Origin: Cantharellus purpuraceus
Lineage: Eukaryota > Basidiomycota > Agaricomycetes > Cantharellales > Hydnaceae
Direction of reading: 5' to 3'
NCBI GenBank assembly: GCA_025174535.1
Contig: JALBUN010000018.1
Location: 939,001 to 1,003,000, forward strand
Length of the DNA stretch: 64,000 bases
The notes under the pieces are model-generated. The model was not told where the DNA came from. It ran no database searches and worked only from the letters and a program-made list of their open reading frames with translations. The translations under genes and the position numbers were made by a program. Below, piece by piece: positions 1 through 10,608 of the stretch (the stretch's first letter is position 1; each line of letters starts with the position of its first letter).

Positions 1-114
1 GAGGAGGCCATGCCTACGGATGAGGACATGCCTGCAGGGACGATGGAGAACGAAATTGTGCTCGTAGAAGTTCAGTCCCGGCCACAAGACGTAGAAATTC
101 CCTTGGAGGCGTAG
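1..114 (+). CDS. C-terminal tail of a further DUF6533-family copy (truncated by window start)
   Basis: The first 37 codons before a TAG read as an acidic tail that closely matches the C-terminal tails of the DUF6533 copies further right, for example the run ending VEVQSRPQDVEIPLEA against ETQSRPQDAGIILEA in copy 2. It is the last exon of a copy whose body lies left of the window. The family is predicted multi-pass membrane protein of unknown function. Its presence means the tandem array continues upstream. Whether that copy is intact cannot be seen. Confidence 0.75.
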   Translation, partial: EEAMPTDEDMPAGTMENEIVLVEVQSRPQDVEIPLEA

Positions 115-1506
115 TAACCATCAGTCAGTCTTCTTCACGTTCTGTTGATGTGACGGAACTTCTATCATAATTCGCAGTACTTGTATCACGGATGTCATGG
201 GACGTGGAAGCAAGTGTGTGTAATTGTGTGTTATGTAGGTCACATTCACCTGTAATTTACATATAGGCGTGACTTTGCTGGAATATGTGGCATGGGTGTG
301 CCACAGAGCACAGTACCTGATAGATAGCACCAGTGTTAGTCGTTATGAGTCGTGCCATTGCCATGCCAGCTCAACCAGACAACTTGACCTCACCTGAGTT
401 ATCGAGGAGCCCTTCAGCGCTTTATCTAAGATCCACCGCTTCCATCTTCACAATGCACTGAATGCTTCTGTTCCCAACTGTCTGATCATGAGTGATCCAC
501 GTCAATTTCATCGCCACAGCGCTCAAGATTTCTGAGAACTATTTGCAAAGGACCGCGTCTGAGTTCGGAAAACCCCAGCACGTGCATCCATTAGTACAGA
601 TGCAGTGCCCTACTAGTCTAGCGGATGCTGGAGTCCGAGACGTAATCATTTCCCCGATAGTTCCTCATCACCAACTCTATATTTTATAGTCAAATCTTAG
701 ACCGCCGGGGAGGATGAGGCTGAACCGCTCATCTCCCGATACCCAATGTTCTGATGCGCTCCATGTTACATAGTGACTCGACAATGTCCAATCGTTTGGT
801 ACTGTTTGATATTCGACCGTATACGTGGACGGAGGGATTCGTGGGAGAAGTTCTTTTCCTACTCCCACGAATCCAAGAACGAGCCTATTAGTATATTCTA
901 TTACTCCAACGGATCTCTCAGAAATGTGCTTCGGTCGCTTCCCGCGGTGAGAACCATTCATGGCAAGAGATCAAGAGAATTGGTGGGCTGGATCTCATAC
1001 AGATGCGCACTAGATTATCCTGTGTATTGACACTGATGCTGATGCAAATTAGGTATTTCACTTGATGAGTGTTATGCTTCTGCGATACCTTACCCCGTAT
1101 CTTCCTCACTACTGATCAATCAGAACCCAAAGACATATATGGACATGCCCTTGTCAACATCGCTAGAGCAAGAAGCGGGTCTGAGCTTGACAACATCAGG
1201 CGGGTTCAGGCTGAAGGCTGCTGCATGAATCTGCTGGTCCGCCCTCTTTTCTGTCAGCTAGAATGCCCTATTTGCGAGCCTTCAACATAATCAATCTAGC
1301 CGTGGACACCGCCCCACTCAGTCCGGGCCTTAAGAATCAAGATGGACTTGTTGTGCCACACAGGCATTCAGGCCAAACATCATTGCTGTAGTCACGAGGT
1401 TGAAACACTGTGCCCTCATGATTAGAAACCTAGCCGGTCGTCGCTATTGATATCCGAATTGATATCCGGATGTTGTTGATACAACTTGTGCTCCCCAAGA
1501 TTCCAG
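115..1506. other. Non-coding part of the tandem unit
   Basis: No protein-coding exon is supported here. Long stretches recur, diverged, in the equivalent place of the other units: about 130-370 resembles 9,100-9,420 and 13,700-13,870; about 660-960 resembles 5,690-5,850, 9,920-10,050 and 14,170-14,300. The repeated blocks are intergenic parts of the array unit and probably include the upstream control region of each DUF6533 copy. Short ORFs here are not conserved between units. Confidence 0.6.
835..874. repeat. Perfect 13-bp inverted repeat with 14-base loop
   Basis: The arm GGATTCGTGGGAG at 835-847 is exactly complementary to 862-874. It lies in about 140 bases present in unit 1 but absent from the matching place in unit 2 (near 5,775), so it sits in an insertion relative to the other units. 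It could be a small hairpin insertion or the remnant of a miniature transposon. No flanking duplication was confirmed. Confidence 0.7.
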
Positions 1507-1515
1507 TATATATAT
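1507..1515 (+). promoter_or_regulatory. TATA box of DUF6533 copy 1
   Basis: A TATATATAT run lies 83 bases before the ATG at 1598. The context (ATTCCAG, TATA run, GAGCCTCT) is repeated at the same distance before the other copies (6352, 10519 and 14897), which supports a core promoter. Confidence 0.65.
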
Positions 1516-1597
1516 GAGCCTCTTGCAACGTTTTTCCCATCACATTCTCTGCATTATAGTCTATTCTGTATACACAACCGATCATCCCCCCATCAAC

Positions 1598-3260
1598 ATG
1601 GCATCTCAAGCACAACAGGTGGCAATTCAAGCAGCATCAGATACGTATGTGGCCGCTTGGTACTAGTAGTAGCGCATTGAAATATTGATATTTGAACTCG
1701 TATGGAACCAGCATGGCGTCCCTTTACATTCTTATAGCTGCCCATGGTGAGTACAAGGCTAGTGTGTGCAACCCAGCTAACAGCCTTGCGCTCGGAACAG
1801 CTCTTCTTACCTATGATGTCTGCTTAACGATGAGACACGAAATTGATTATATATGGAATAGGAAGTTGAAATTGGGGACTGTCCTCTATTTTATAGCGCG
1901 ATACATCGTGCTACTAGAACTCTTGGTAATGATAATCTTCGATTTCTTGAATATGTCACCTCAGGTGTGTGTCTTTGATGACTCCTCAACGCACGCAGAT
2001 GACACTTGGCAAATGTAGTAAGTTCAAGGCCATTCCTTGCAACACAGAAATTCATACTAGTTAGAACGTGTGATGGGGTCCTTCACTTGACGAATAGTAT
2101 GGACCTCCTCCCACTCATTGGCATTCAAGGTGATATGATATTTTATTCTCAGCAATAGATCATTGACAACAGTGATGATGCAGGCCTTTTCCTTGCACGG
2201 ACGTATGCCATTGCCGAACACAAGAGACTGGTATTCGTCGTCCTTGGGGTTCTCACTGGTTTTGCCATCCTACTGCAACTGGTATGTTCACATGTCTGCA
2301 TTACTGTCGACCTGTGTGACAAGCCACCACAGGCTGGATCAATTATAGATAGGTGTGACGTCACCTTTGAGCAATTCCACAGACTCTCCATGTGAGTACA
2401 GCATAGTCTCGAATGCACCATGCTCAATGAACCACCAGACGTATGACACGTGAACCTGATCTGCGTGATGTTGTCATTGATTCCCTTCTTGCAGTTAGTG
2501 ACGTCGGTTCGATCTTGGCCGTCTTGTTTGACACGGTAGTGGTGGCTGTGACACTGGCCAGCACACTCGGAACGTGGAGAGTACACAAACGGTCAACATG
2601 GAACAGGTTGACACTCACACACTTACTAGCTCAGCAAGGCAAGTCATGGTCTCCGCTACAAAGTAGTGCTCACAGACAGATATTGATGTCAGGTCTGATG
2701 AAATATGGGTACGTCATCTGCTATCTTCGCCAGCGAATCCAAAATTGATCTTTACCAGGTTTGTCCTCACTCTCACTCTTGCAGATGTGATCCTTCGATC
2801 GGTATGTCAATACACCAATTCTTATGCCCAGACTAACCAATTATGCTAGGCCTTACGAGTGAGTCACACATTGATGTCTACGGCATTGCTGCTTCAACTC
2901 GAACTTTAGCCTGCCCTCATATCTATCCTTTCACCCATTCAGAACAGGTGAGCCTGAGTCGAACATCGTAGTCATCGACTAATTATATACAGCTTGTCCA
3001 CAATTATTATTTGCCGCTTCCACCTCGACCTCCAAAGGAGCCATGCACACCCTAATACCAACACCTCCGGGGGCTTACCTACAATATCCCTCGGAAGCTT
3101 CCACGCAGCCACCCAAAGTCTGCATGATGCTGTGATCGCGGAGTTTGGCGATTCGGGCACTGATGAGCATATCAGAACCGAATCATCGCGGGAGGAGGGG
3201 ATGCCTGCGGACATACCTTCAGGGACGACGGAGAACGACATCGCGCTCAGTCCCGGCTAA
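1598..3260 (+). pseudogene. DUF6533-family membrane protein, copy 1 (nonsense-bearing)
   Basis: Exon by exon this matches copy 2: a short first exon starting MASQAQQ, then the DUF6533 core (TYDVCLTMRHEIDYIW, then a helix ending FIARYIVLLEL), further hydrophobic helices, the segment ending ICRFHLDLQ and an acidic tail. In the exon starting at about 2066 the codon that is TTG in copy 2 is TGA (2088-2090), a premature stop in the conserved frame. The extracellular-loop exon is two bases shorter than in copies 2 and 3 (about 2320), so it needs an intron from 2282 to 2348 to stay in frame. The donor after LTHLLAQQ is GCAAGT where other copies have GTAAGT. Probably a recent pseudogene. A sequencing error at the TGA or an alternative exon could change that. 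Confidence 0.65.
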
Positions 3261-3499
3261 AAATGTGTAGGCTTTGTATCGATTCGTGTCAATCTCTGCG
3301 CAAAGATGATAGAGAAACGTTGAACAATTTCGCTGCGTAGCTACTATATTTCATGACATCCTAGATTTGCTAATATAGAACAGCACTCGAGGAATGCAGT
3401 CGGTTAGCAACCTACGCCCCTGCCCATAAACTCTCGTACGATGCACATGTACTGAGGGCTCCATATGCACCTCATCAGACTCAGAAGCGAACACCATTC

Positions 3500-3925
3500 C
3501 GACCGCGATGAGTATTTTATACTTTTTACTTGCAACAACAGCCATGTGAGACGCCGGCCGTGGCGTCATCGTCGTTGTTTGTGAGCTTGTCCATTGTGCT
3601 CGAGCTTCGCGGGCACTCAGGAACATCCATAGTCCTGAGCACCAGAGTCTCTTCAGCGCACCAGAGTCTCCTCAGCGCACCAGAGTCTCCTCAGCGCACC
3701 ACAATTAGCAGCCCCGAACGCCTCGGCACCCGGCCAATCCTCATATCGGCCAACACTGCTGCCATCGCGGGCGGGACCATCGGCGGGATGATCTTTGTCA
3801 CGTTTGCGAGCATGGTGCCTCCCGTGCTCATACCCGGTGGGTGCTGGGGTGCCGCTAATGTCTATGCGAACGGGTGGGGGGTAACGGCTAGGGTCAGGTC
3901 CCATGAGATCTGGCATTTGGGTATT
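3500..3925 (+). pseudogene. Relic of the single-pass Ser/Thr-rich membrane protein gene (relic 1)
   Basis: Pieces match the open gene at 18,203-19,957 in order: the N-terminal hydrophobic part (ASSSLFVSLSIVLELRGH), the EHQSL segment, then NTAAIAGGTIGGMIFVTFAS, the start of the transmembrane helix, followed by a piece like the downstream WGATANRYGNG region. Most of the extracellular domain is missing and the frame changes. A 19-base triplication (3639-3695) adds to the damage. This is a deleted, dead copy. Confidence 0.75.
3639..3695 (+). repeat. Three tandem copies of a 19-base unit
   Basis: The unit GCACCAGAGTCTCYTCAGC occurs three times head to tail (3639-3657, 3658-3676, 3677-3695). It corresponds to the single sequence coding EHQSL in the open paralog near 18,238. 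Nineteen bases is not a multiple of three, so each copy shifts the frame. Confidence 0.9.
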
Positions 3926-3944
3926 TCTTTTACTAACGGAATAA

Positions 3945-4320
3945 TCTTTAGCAGATGCGTGCTGACTCTTTCTCGTACTTCTCTCTGACTGGTGCGATTC
4001 TACCAATATCAATTTATGCGTTGACGCAAGTGAGTCACGCATTGATATCTGCTGCATTGCTGCTCCAGCTCAAAATTGAGACCATCATTTCAAGTGTTCT
4101 TACACCTAGTTTGCGTCGCAGTCAGACATTGCAGTCCTCGACCTGCTTCCGCCTCGACCTCCAAAAAATCAACACACTCAAATACCGACACCTCTTTGGG
4201 CATACCTACGATTCTCCTCAAAAGCTTTCATGTTCGTCGCGGGAGGTGGTGCCTACGGATCCGGATGTGCCAAGAGGGGCTGATATCGCGCTCCTAGATC
4301 TACAATATGTAGTGGCGGCC
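3945..4320 (+). pseudogene. Relic of the last exons of a DUF6533 copy
   Basis: The sequence follows the 3' third of the intact copies: a piece like the FVLTLTLADV exon, the intron with GTGAGTCAC, the segment reading TIISSVLTP, then CFRLDLQ and a tail ending near a TAG. Nothing upstream of these exons is present. It is a separate, more decayed fragment lying between copies 1 and 2 and shows that part of a unit was duplicated or deleted. Confidence 0.65.
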
Positions 4321-4739
4321 ATCAGTAAGTCTTCTTGGTGCTCGGGATTATTTGCGTGACAACCAGATGACATGATTCACTTTCATCTCTGATCGATTAT
4401 CCCGTGGGATTGTGGATAATAGTATGTGACACTTACGTGTTCATTCACGCCTGTCACCGCGAAGCTTAGGGAGGCCTGGTCGTTCGAATATCCGATCAGA
4501 TTTCGTAAGTTATTACGACACCACCCGAAGAATGCAATCGGCTCGACTCTGCCAAGGCCTAGTCACAAGCAGAAGAAGGAGCATTCACAATCAAGGAAAT
4601 CTGACCGCAAACGGTGTTCAACACATTTGGGTGTCCTTGATCCCTCGCGTTGGCATGTGTTGAGACTGACACCATGAACAAACACACGCCCAAACCTTTC
4701 CTTTGACTCTGCATAGCGATCCACATGTGCCGCGGATGA

Positions 4740-5372
4740 GACGTATGCATTATGTTGCTAGAGTTGTCTGTAGACGGTCTCATGTGTCTTCCAAGCGCGG
4801 CTGCAGACCTACATTCGCAGCCGCTTCACCGCCGGTCACCCGCCAGCTCCTCCAGCACATTCGTTTACCCGCTCCCACCCTCATATGCCCCACGCTCTCC
4901 CCTTTGTGGCGCGCCCATCCCACGGCCAGCAACTGAGTATTCACCCACCAACATAATGCCCTCCTTCTCGCCTTCCCCGCTCCCCTTCCCCCGTCACAAA
5001 CACACCCCGCGTCCTACATCTCGAACGCGATGCAGCTCACGAACCCGTCCTCTGCAGTGGCGTCGCTACAATCGACTCCTCTCACGACCTTCCCCACTCA
5101 GCCCCCGCCTTCGTTGTCGTATCCCTCCGTCCTGCCGCCGTCGCTCTCATCCTCGCTGGGAAGTCCCACCTTTCCGTATCCGCATTCGCCAATGGAGAAT
5201 CACAGCGTGAGTCTGGGCGTTGAGCGTGCGCAGTTAGAGGCCGTGTGCGCGCATTGTAGAGGTGGGGAATTTGCGTCAGCAGGAGCAGGAGCCGGCGCGG
5301 GAGTCGCCGCTTGTGAGATTGCGCTCGTCTCATCAGGTGGCGGAGATGTCGGAAAAGGAGTCTTGTGAGTGG
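4740..5372 (+). pseudogene. Pro/Ser-rich open stretch, probably a broken coding fragment
   Basis: This GC-rich stretch is open in overlapping frames. One frame (5030-5368) gives a Pro/Ser-rich segment with PTQPPPSLSYPS and SPTFPYPHSPMENHS, then a part rich in Ala and Gly. A second frame from about 5260 gives a charged, helix-like segment (LRQQEQEPARESPLVRLR) ending after MSEKESCEW. The switch of frame suggests a frameshift in a once longer protein. No domain was recognised and the place in the array does not match an exon of the neighbours. Confidence 0.35.
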
Positions 5373-6351
5373 ACATGGTAATGAGAATGAGAGCTAGTTG
5401 GGACCGTATTATGCGTACTTTCTCTTTTTCCATTCTTGCGCCTTTGTAGCATTGTCGAGATAGACCGAGACACTTGACTGTTGGATATAATTGCGATGGC
5501 GTCATTTTTACATTCTGATTGTATGGCTGGAGAAGTGATAGTTGCCACGTGCCAGCCTGTGAAGGTTAATCTTGAGCTAAGGCCTGCGGTAAAACCCTCA
5601 GCGCTTCAGCACGTGCATCTATTAGAAAGGTGCAGTGCTCTACTAGTCTAGCGGATGCTGGAGTCCCAGACGCAACCATTTTCCCGATAGTTCACCAACT
5701 CTCCATATTTATGGTCAAATCTTAGGACGCCGGGGGATGAAGCTGAAACACTCATCTTCCGATAATGCTCTGATGCACTCCAATGGATCTCTCGGAGATG
5801 TGCCTCGCGCTTCCCACAGCTGTACATGCTATTCATGGCGAGAGATCAGAGATTGGTGGGCTGGATATCATATAGATGCGCACTAGATCATCCTATTTAT
5901 TGACACTGATGCTGATGGAAACTAGGCGTTTCACTTGTAACGAGTGTTATGCAGCTGCTGCTGCGACACCTCACCCGTATCTTCCTCACTACTGATCAAT
6001 CAGAACTGCAAGTCATAGATGCACGTGTTTTGGGCAACATAGTGCCAAAGCAAGAAGCGAATCTGAGCTTGGAAACATCAGGCAGGTTCAAGCCGAAGAC
6101 TGCTGCATGAATTTGCTGGTCTGTCCTCTTTTCTGTCAGTAAAGATGTCTTGTTTGCAAGCCATTAATATAATGAATTGGCCGTGGCAGGACTTGTGAAT
6201 CAGTCCCGGGATGGACTTGTTGTGCCACACAGGTGAAACATCACCGTAGCCATGAGGTTAAAACCTGTGGCGTCATGATTGGAAACCTAGCCGGTCGTCA
6301 CTATTGATATCCGAATGTTATTGATACTACTTGCGCTCTCCAAGATTCCAG
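5373..6351. other. Non-coding part of the tandem unit
   Basis: From about 5,590 onward this matches the region upstream of copy 1 (about 570-1,500), including the block ending at the TATA box, but it lacks the roughly 140 bases that hold the hairpin at 835-874. No coding exon is supported. Confidence 0.55.
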
Positions 6352-6360
6352 TATATATAT
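6352..6360 (+). promoter_or_regulatory. TATA box of DUF6533 copy 2
   Basis: A TATATATAT run 70 bases before the ATG at 6430, in the same sequence context as before copies 1, 3 and 4. Confidence 0.65.
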
Positions 6361-6429
6361 GAGCCTCTCCATCGCATTATCCGCATTCTACTCCATTCTG
6401 TATACACAACCCATCATCTTCCCATCGAC

Positions 6430-8125
6430 ATGGCATCTCAAGCACAACAGGCCGAAATCCAAGCAGCATCAGATACGTATGTGACGGCTTGGTATTAGCA
6501 CGTTATATTTGAACTCATTGTATGGCACCAGCATGGTGACTGTTTATACTCTTATAGCTGCCATTGGTGAGCTCAGGGCCTGTGTTTACCCCAGCTAACA
6601 GCCTTCTGCTCGGAACAGCTCTTCTCACCTATGATACCTGCCTAACCATGAGACACGAAATTGATTACATATGGAATAGCAAGTTGAAATTGGGAACTGT
6701 TGTCTATATTTTAGCGCGATACTCCGCGCTACTATATTTCTCGGCAGTGACAATCGGGAGTTTCTTAAATACATCACTTCAGGTGTGTTTCTCTGACGAC
6801 TTTCCTTAATACACGCAGATGACACTTGGTAAATGTAGTAAGTTCAAGGGCATTCCTTGTCACACAGAAACTCATACCAATTAGGATATGTAATGGGATT
6901 CTTCACTTTGTGGATAGTTTTAACCTCCTCCCATTCCTTGGAATTCAAGGTGACACGATATTTTGTTCTCAGCAATAGGTTATTGACAACAGTAGTGATG
7001 CAGGCCTTCTTCTGGCACGAACATATGCCATTGCTGCACACAAGAGACTTGTCTTAGTCGTCCTTGGGGTTCTCAGTGGTTCTGCCAATGTACTGACTCT
7101 GGTATGTTCACATGTCTGCATTGCGGTGCACCTGCGTGACGGCAGCCATCACAGGCTGCATCAATTTTCGAAAGGTGTGACATCACCAGTGAGCAAGACT
7201 ACACACCCCTCATGTGAGTACAACACAGTCTCAAATGCATGGTGCTCAGTAAATTATTAGACGTACGATAAGTGAAAGTGATCTGCACGATCATGTGATT
7301 GATTCCGTTCTTGCAGTTAATAACGTCAGTACGATCTTGATCATCTTATTTGACACGGTAGTGGTGGCTGTGACACTGGCCAGCACACTCGGAACGTGGA
7401 GAGTATACAAAAGGTCAACATGGAATAGGCTGACACTCACACACTTACTGGCTCAGCAAGGTAAGTCATGTCTCTATTACAGGAGTGTGCTCACAGACAA
7501 ATATTGGTATCAGGCCTCCTGAGATATGGGTATGTCATCCACTATTTTCACAAGTGAATTAAGAATTGATTTTTACCAGGTTTGTGTTTACTCTCACGCT
7601 TTCAGATGTGATCCTTCGATTGGTATGTCAATATACCAATTTTATGCACAGACTAACCAAACGTGCTAGACCATACGAGTGAGTCACACATTGATGCCTA
7701 CGGTATTGCTGCGGCAACTCGAACTTTAGCCCGTTATTGGACATGCTATTGTATATATTCAGAACAGGTAATTCGGAATCTGACATTGAAGTCATTGACT
7801 AATTATATGCAGCTTGTCCGTACTCATCATTTGCCGCTTCCACCTCGACCTCCAAAGGAGTCATGCACACCCTAATACCAACACCTCCCAGGGCTTACCT
7901 TCGATATCCCTGGGAACCTTCCATGCAGCCACCCAAAGTCTGCACGATGCTGTGATAGCAGAGTTTGGCGATTCGGATGCTGATGAGCGTGACGGAAGTG
8001 AATCATGTCTGGAGGCGTCCGTGCCTACGGAACCAGACATTCCAGCAGGGACAACGGAGGGTAATATCGTGCTCGTAGAAACGCAGTCTCGGCCACAAGA
8101 TGCAGGAATTATCTTGGAGGCGTAG
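6430..8125 (+). CDS. DUF6533-family multi-pass membrane protein, copy 2 (intact member)
   Basis: Eleven exons join into one 380-codon frame: 6430-6476, 6532-6566, 6595-6782, 6819-6837, 6885-6949, 6979-7213, 7317-7460, 7514-7529, 7580-7622, 7730-7767, 7813-8125. All boundaries are GT-AG and the phases agree. The N-terminal part holds the DUF6533 core (LLTYDTCLTMRHEIDYIW, then LGTVVYILARYSALLYF). Further hydrophobic segments follow (FFTLWIVLTSS, LVLVVLGVLSGSANVLTL, ILFDTVVVAVTLAST, FVFTLTLSDVIL), then ICRFHLDLQ, which stands where family members have SRFxLNLR, and an acidic cytoplasmic-type tail. DUF6533 proteins are predicted multi-span membrane proteins of Agaricomycetes with no known role. 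Exon 6 is read through an internal GTATGT, which could be an alternative intron. This is the only copy without a visible defect. Confidence 0.85.
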
Positions 8126-8369
8126 TGGCGGGCATTAGTTCTTCTTCACATTCGGTTCGGATCATTGATGTGACGGAATGTCTAGATGACATGATTCGCA
8201 GCACTTGTATCACAAATCTTTTGGGATGTGGAGGCAAGCATGTGTAGCTGTGTAGTATGTATATTTATTCACGTCAATCTCTGCGCGAAGATGATAGAGA
8301 CACGTTATCATTTGAACAACTTTGTGGCATAACTACATTTTATTGTAGAATGGAAGTATAAGTAAATAT
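8126..8369. other. 3' flank of copy 2
   Basis: It is alignable to the 3' flanks of copies 0, 3 and 4 (near 121, 12,281 and 16,486). No ORF is conserved among them. It probably holds the 3' UTR and transcription end. Confidence 0.45.
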
Positions 8370-8940
8370 ACGATTCAATGTTCCTCACCTCAGTCCGTAT
8401 CGAGCTTAGCGGGTACGCAGGAACAATCATGACCCCGAGCCTCAGAGTTAGGTCGACACACCCACGATCGGTGGTTCGAACGTCTCAGCACTTAGCCAAT
8501 CTGCATCCACCCCACAATCGGCCACCACGGGCGCCATCGTGGCAGGACCATCGGCGGGGTCGTCTTCGCCGCGTTTGCAAGCATGGTGCTGTGGATGCCG
8601 TCCTGCATCCGCCGGGTGTTCTGGCGGCACGGCGGTCGGAGCCTGGGGCAGGCTGAGTTCCGTCGACTGCAAGTTGTCCCTTGAGCCCGGGGGCGGATTG
8701 GGTATGGCGGCTTCAACGTGCAGCACAGCAGTAGTAGCACGACGCACACTATATTATCACTCCTACCAGCCCCACACGCTAGGGCGTTACTGCTATACCT
8801 ACGGAAATGGCTATGGGAACGGGATTGAGAACGGGGGTAGGCACAGGACAGAGAGCGCAGTGGGCCACGGCGCGTACGACGGTCTAGGGCTTCCTGGTGT
8901 ATATGCCAAGTCATCCGTTGACCTGAGCCACTGCGCATAG
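8370..8940 (+). pseudogene. Relic of the single-pass membrane protein gene (relic 2)
   Basis: In shifting frames it follows the open gene at 18,203-19,957: the sequence around the transmembrane helix (ATTGAIVAGP-type reading near 8,525), the Cys-rich post-membrane part, the segment coding LSSVDCKLSLEPGGG against LSSVDSKFPLEHGGG, and a tail with YGNGYGNG and GHGAYDGLGLPGVY. The N-terminal and extracellular parts are missing and several indels change frame. It is dead, but the order of blocks is kept. Confidence 0.7.
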
Positions 8941-10384
8941 TCGGCCAACCACTGCTGGGACCCCCTCACCCCGTGGCACGCTGGACCATCATTCTCAGAT
9001 ATGTACTAACTAGGAGAGAACGAAGAAGTCCAAGGCCACGACACGAGCTACAGCTGGTGCAGGAAAGATGATGACAATTCATATCTCTTCCTAGGGTGTG
9101 ATTCTGCTCATGTGACAGAACTTCACATGGCATGATTCTCGGTACTTTCATGACTGATCCGTGAGGCTGGAGGACCGCGGAAAGCACTGGTGCTTATTCA
9201 GCATGGCCGATCCGATTGTTTAGGAGGTTCGCTACGCCCGGTTCTGACTACATTCACCTGGAATTTGTTGTAAACACCAACAGACGTGAGGTTGGTGGAA
9301 GCCCCGAAGACATTGCGTGGGTGTGTCACGGTTCTTTATGCCCAGTACCTGATACATAGCATCACTGTCTGTTGTTGTGAGTCTTGTCACTGTTATGTCA
9401 GCCATCCAGGCAGCTTGAGACGCCAAGGATAGGCAGGCGAAGGCTGGGATAGGGCTGGAGTTCAGCAGACAGAGAACACCCTAGTTGGGTGATCGGTCCG
9501 TGGGTGTCAGCGACCGGGGCCTTGTGAGTAGAAAGGGCGTGAACTCCAGTAAGCGCCAGAAAAATTTTCATCTGGCCCTGCCGAGTCACGGACCAATATG
9601 CGTCCACGTTGAGCGTGAGATGTATCACTCTTATTCTTCATCACTCTCCAGCGCCTTATTTAGACCACACTTCCATCATTCACGATGCTATGCTTCTGTT
9701 GCCAATTGTCAGAACATGAAATAATAAGCCAACTTTGTCACCGCAGCGCTCAAGAGTTCGCTTTATGCAAAGGATCATGCCTAAGCTAGGCTGTGCGCCC
9801 ATTAGTACAGGTGCAGTGCTCTTCTGGTCTGGCTTGTGCTGGAGCCCCATAAAACAAACATATTCCCTACTGTTTGCCATGTCATAGCCTCCTGATGAGA
9901 AACCACGCTCTTTTTCACCTCTCTGTATTTTATTGTCAAATATAAGACCGCAGGGAAGTCGAGGCTGAAATGCTCACCTCCCGATACCTAATGCAAATGG
10001 ACTGTCAGTGATGTGCAGTGATCGCTTCCTGCGGCTGTGCTCAACAATTCATGGTGTGATCAGAGACAGGCCGACCGGATGTCACATGTGTGCCTGTGGG
10101 ATATTCTGTTTATAGACACCAAAACTAAAGGAAATTTAGACTAAGAGTCGGGTCTGAGCTTCGCATTATCCGGTTTAGGCAGAATACGATCTCTTTTCTG
10201 TCGGTTAGGATGTCCTGCAAGCTTTAAACTGAATGGATCGGCCGTGGAAACAGCTCTCTTCGTTCCGGTACTTGCGTAGTATTCAGGGGACGAGCCGGCT
10301 GTTCCGCACAGATGCCCCACCACATATTATGACCAAACATCATCACTGACCACAAGGTTGCACCAGTTATGGATTCGCGGTTCT
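8941..10384. other. Non-coding part of the tandem unit
   Basis: This stretch has diverged copies of the blocks seen at 130-960 (for example 9,220-9,420 and 9,920-10,050). No coding exon was recognised. Confidence 0.5.
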
Positions 10385-10516
10385 AAACCTAGTCGTTTAT
10401 CGCCGTTAATATCATGATGCTATTGACGCAAGGAGCGCTCCCCACGATTCCAAACCTAGCCATTTCGCTGTTAATATGATGATACTTTTAACGCAAGGAG
10501 CGCTCCCCAAGATTCC
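10385..10516 (+). repeat. Tandem duplication of about 66 bases in the copy 3 upstream region
   Basis: Units 10385-10451 and 10452-10516 both start AAACCTAG and end GGAGCGCTCCCCAMGATTCC, differing at scattered bases. The other copies have one unit. The second unit runs directly into the TATA box, so the duplication lengthens the proximal promoter. Confidence 0.85.
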
Positions 10517-10518
10517 AG

Positions 10519-10525
10519 TATATAT
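10519..10525 (+). promoter_or_regulatory. TATA box of DUF6533 copy 3
   Basis: TATATATG follows the duplicated block and lies 90 bases before the conserved ATG at 10609. An in-frame ATG at 10582 would add nine residues and is not conserved in copies 1 and 2. Confidence 0.55.
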
Positions 10526-10608
10526 GAACCTCTTGTGACGTTCTGCCCATCGCATTCTCTCCATATCCCAACCCACTCGGTATGGATAACTCATCGTCTT
10601 CCATCGAC

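Noticed and set aside
2907..2909. TAG in the same place in all four DUF6533 copies (2907, 7727 and the equivalents in copies 3 and 4), first read as a shared in-frame stop or readthrough signal.
   Set aside because: The TTTAG is better explained as the 3' splice site of a longer intron. Joining the LADVIL exon directly to the next codon keeps phase in copies 1, 2 and 3 and gives the normal family spacing to the ICRFHLDLQ segment.
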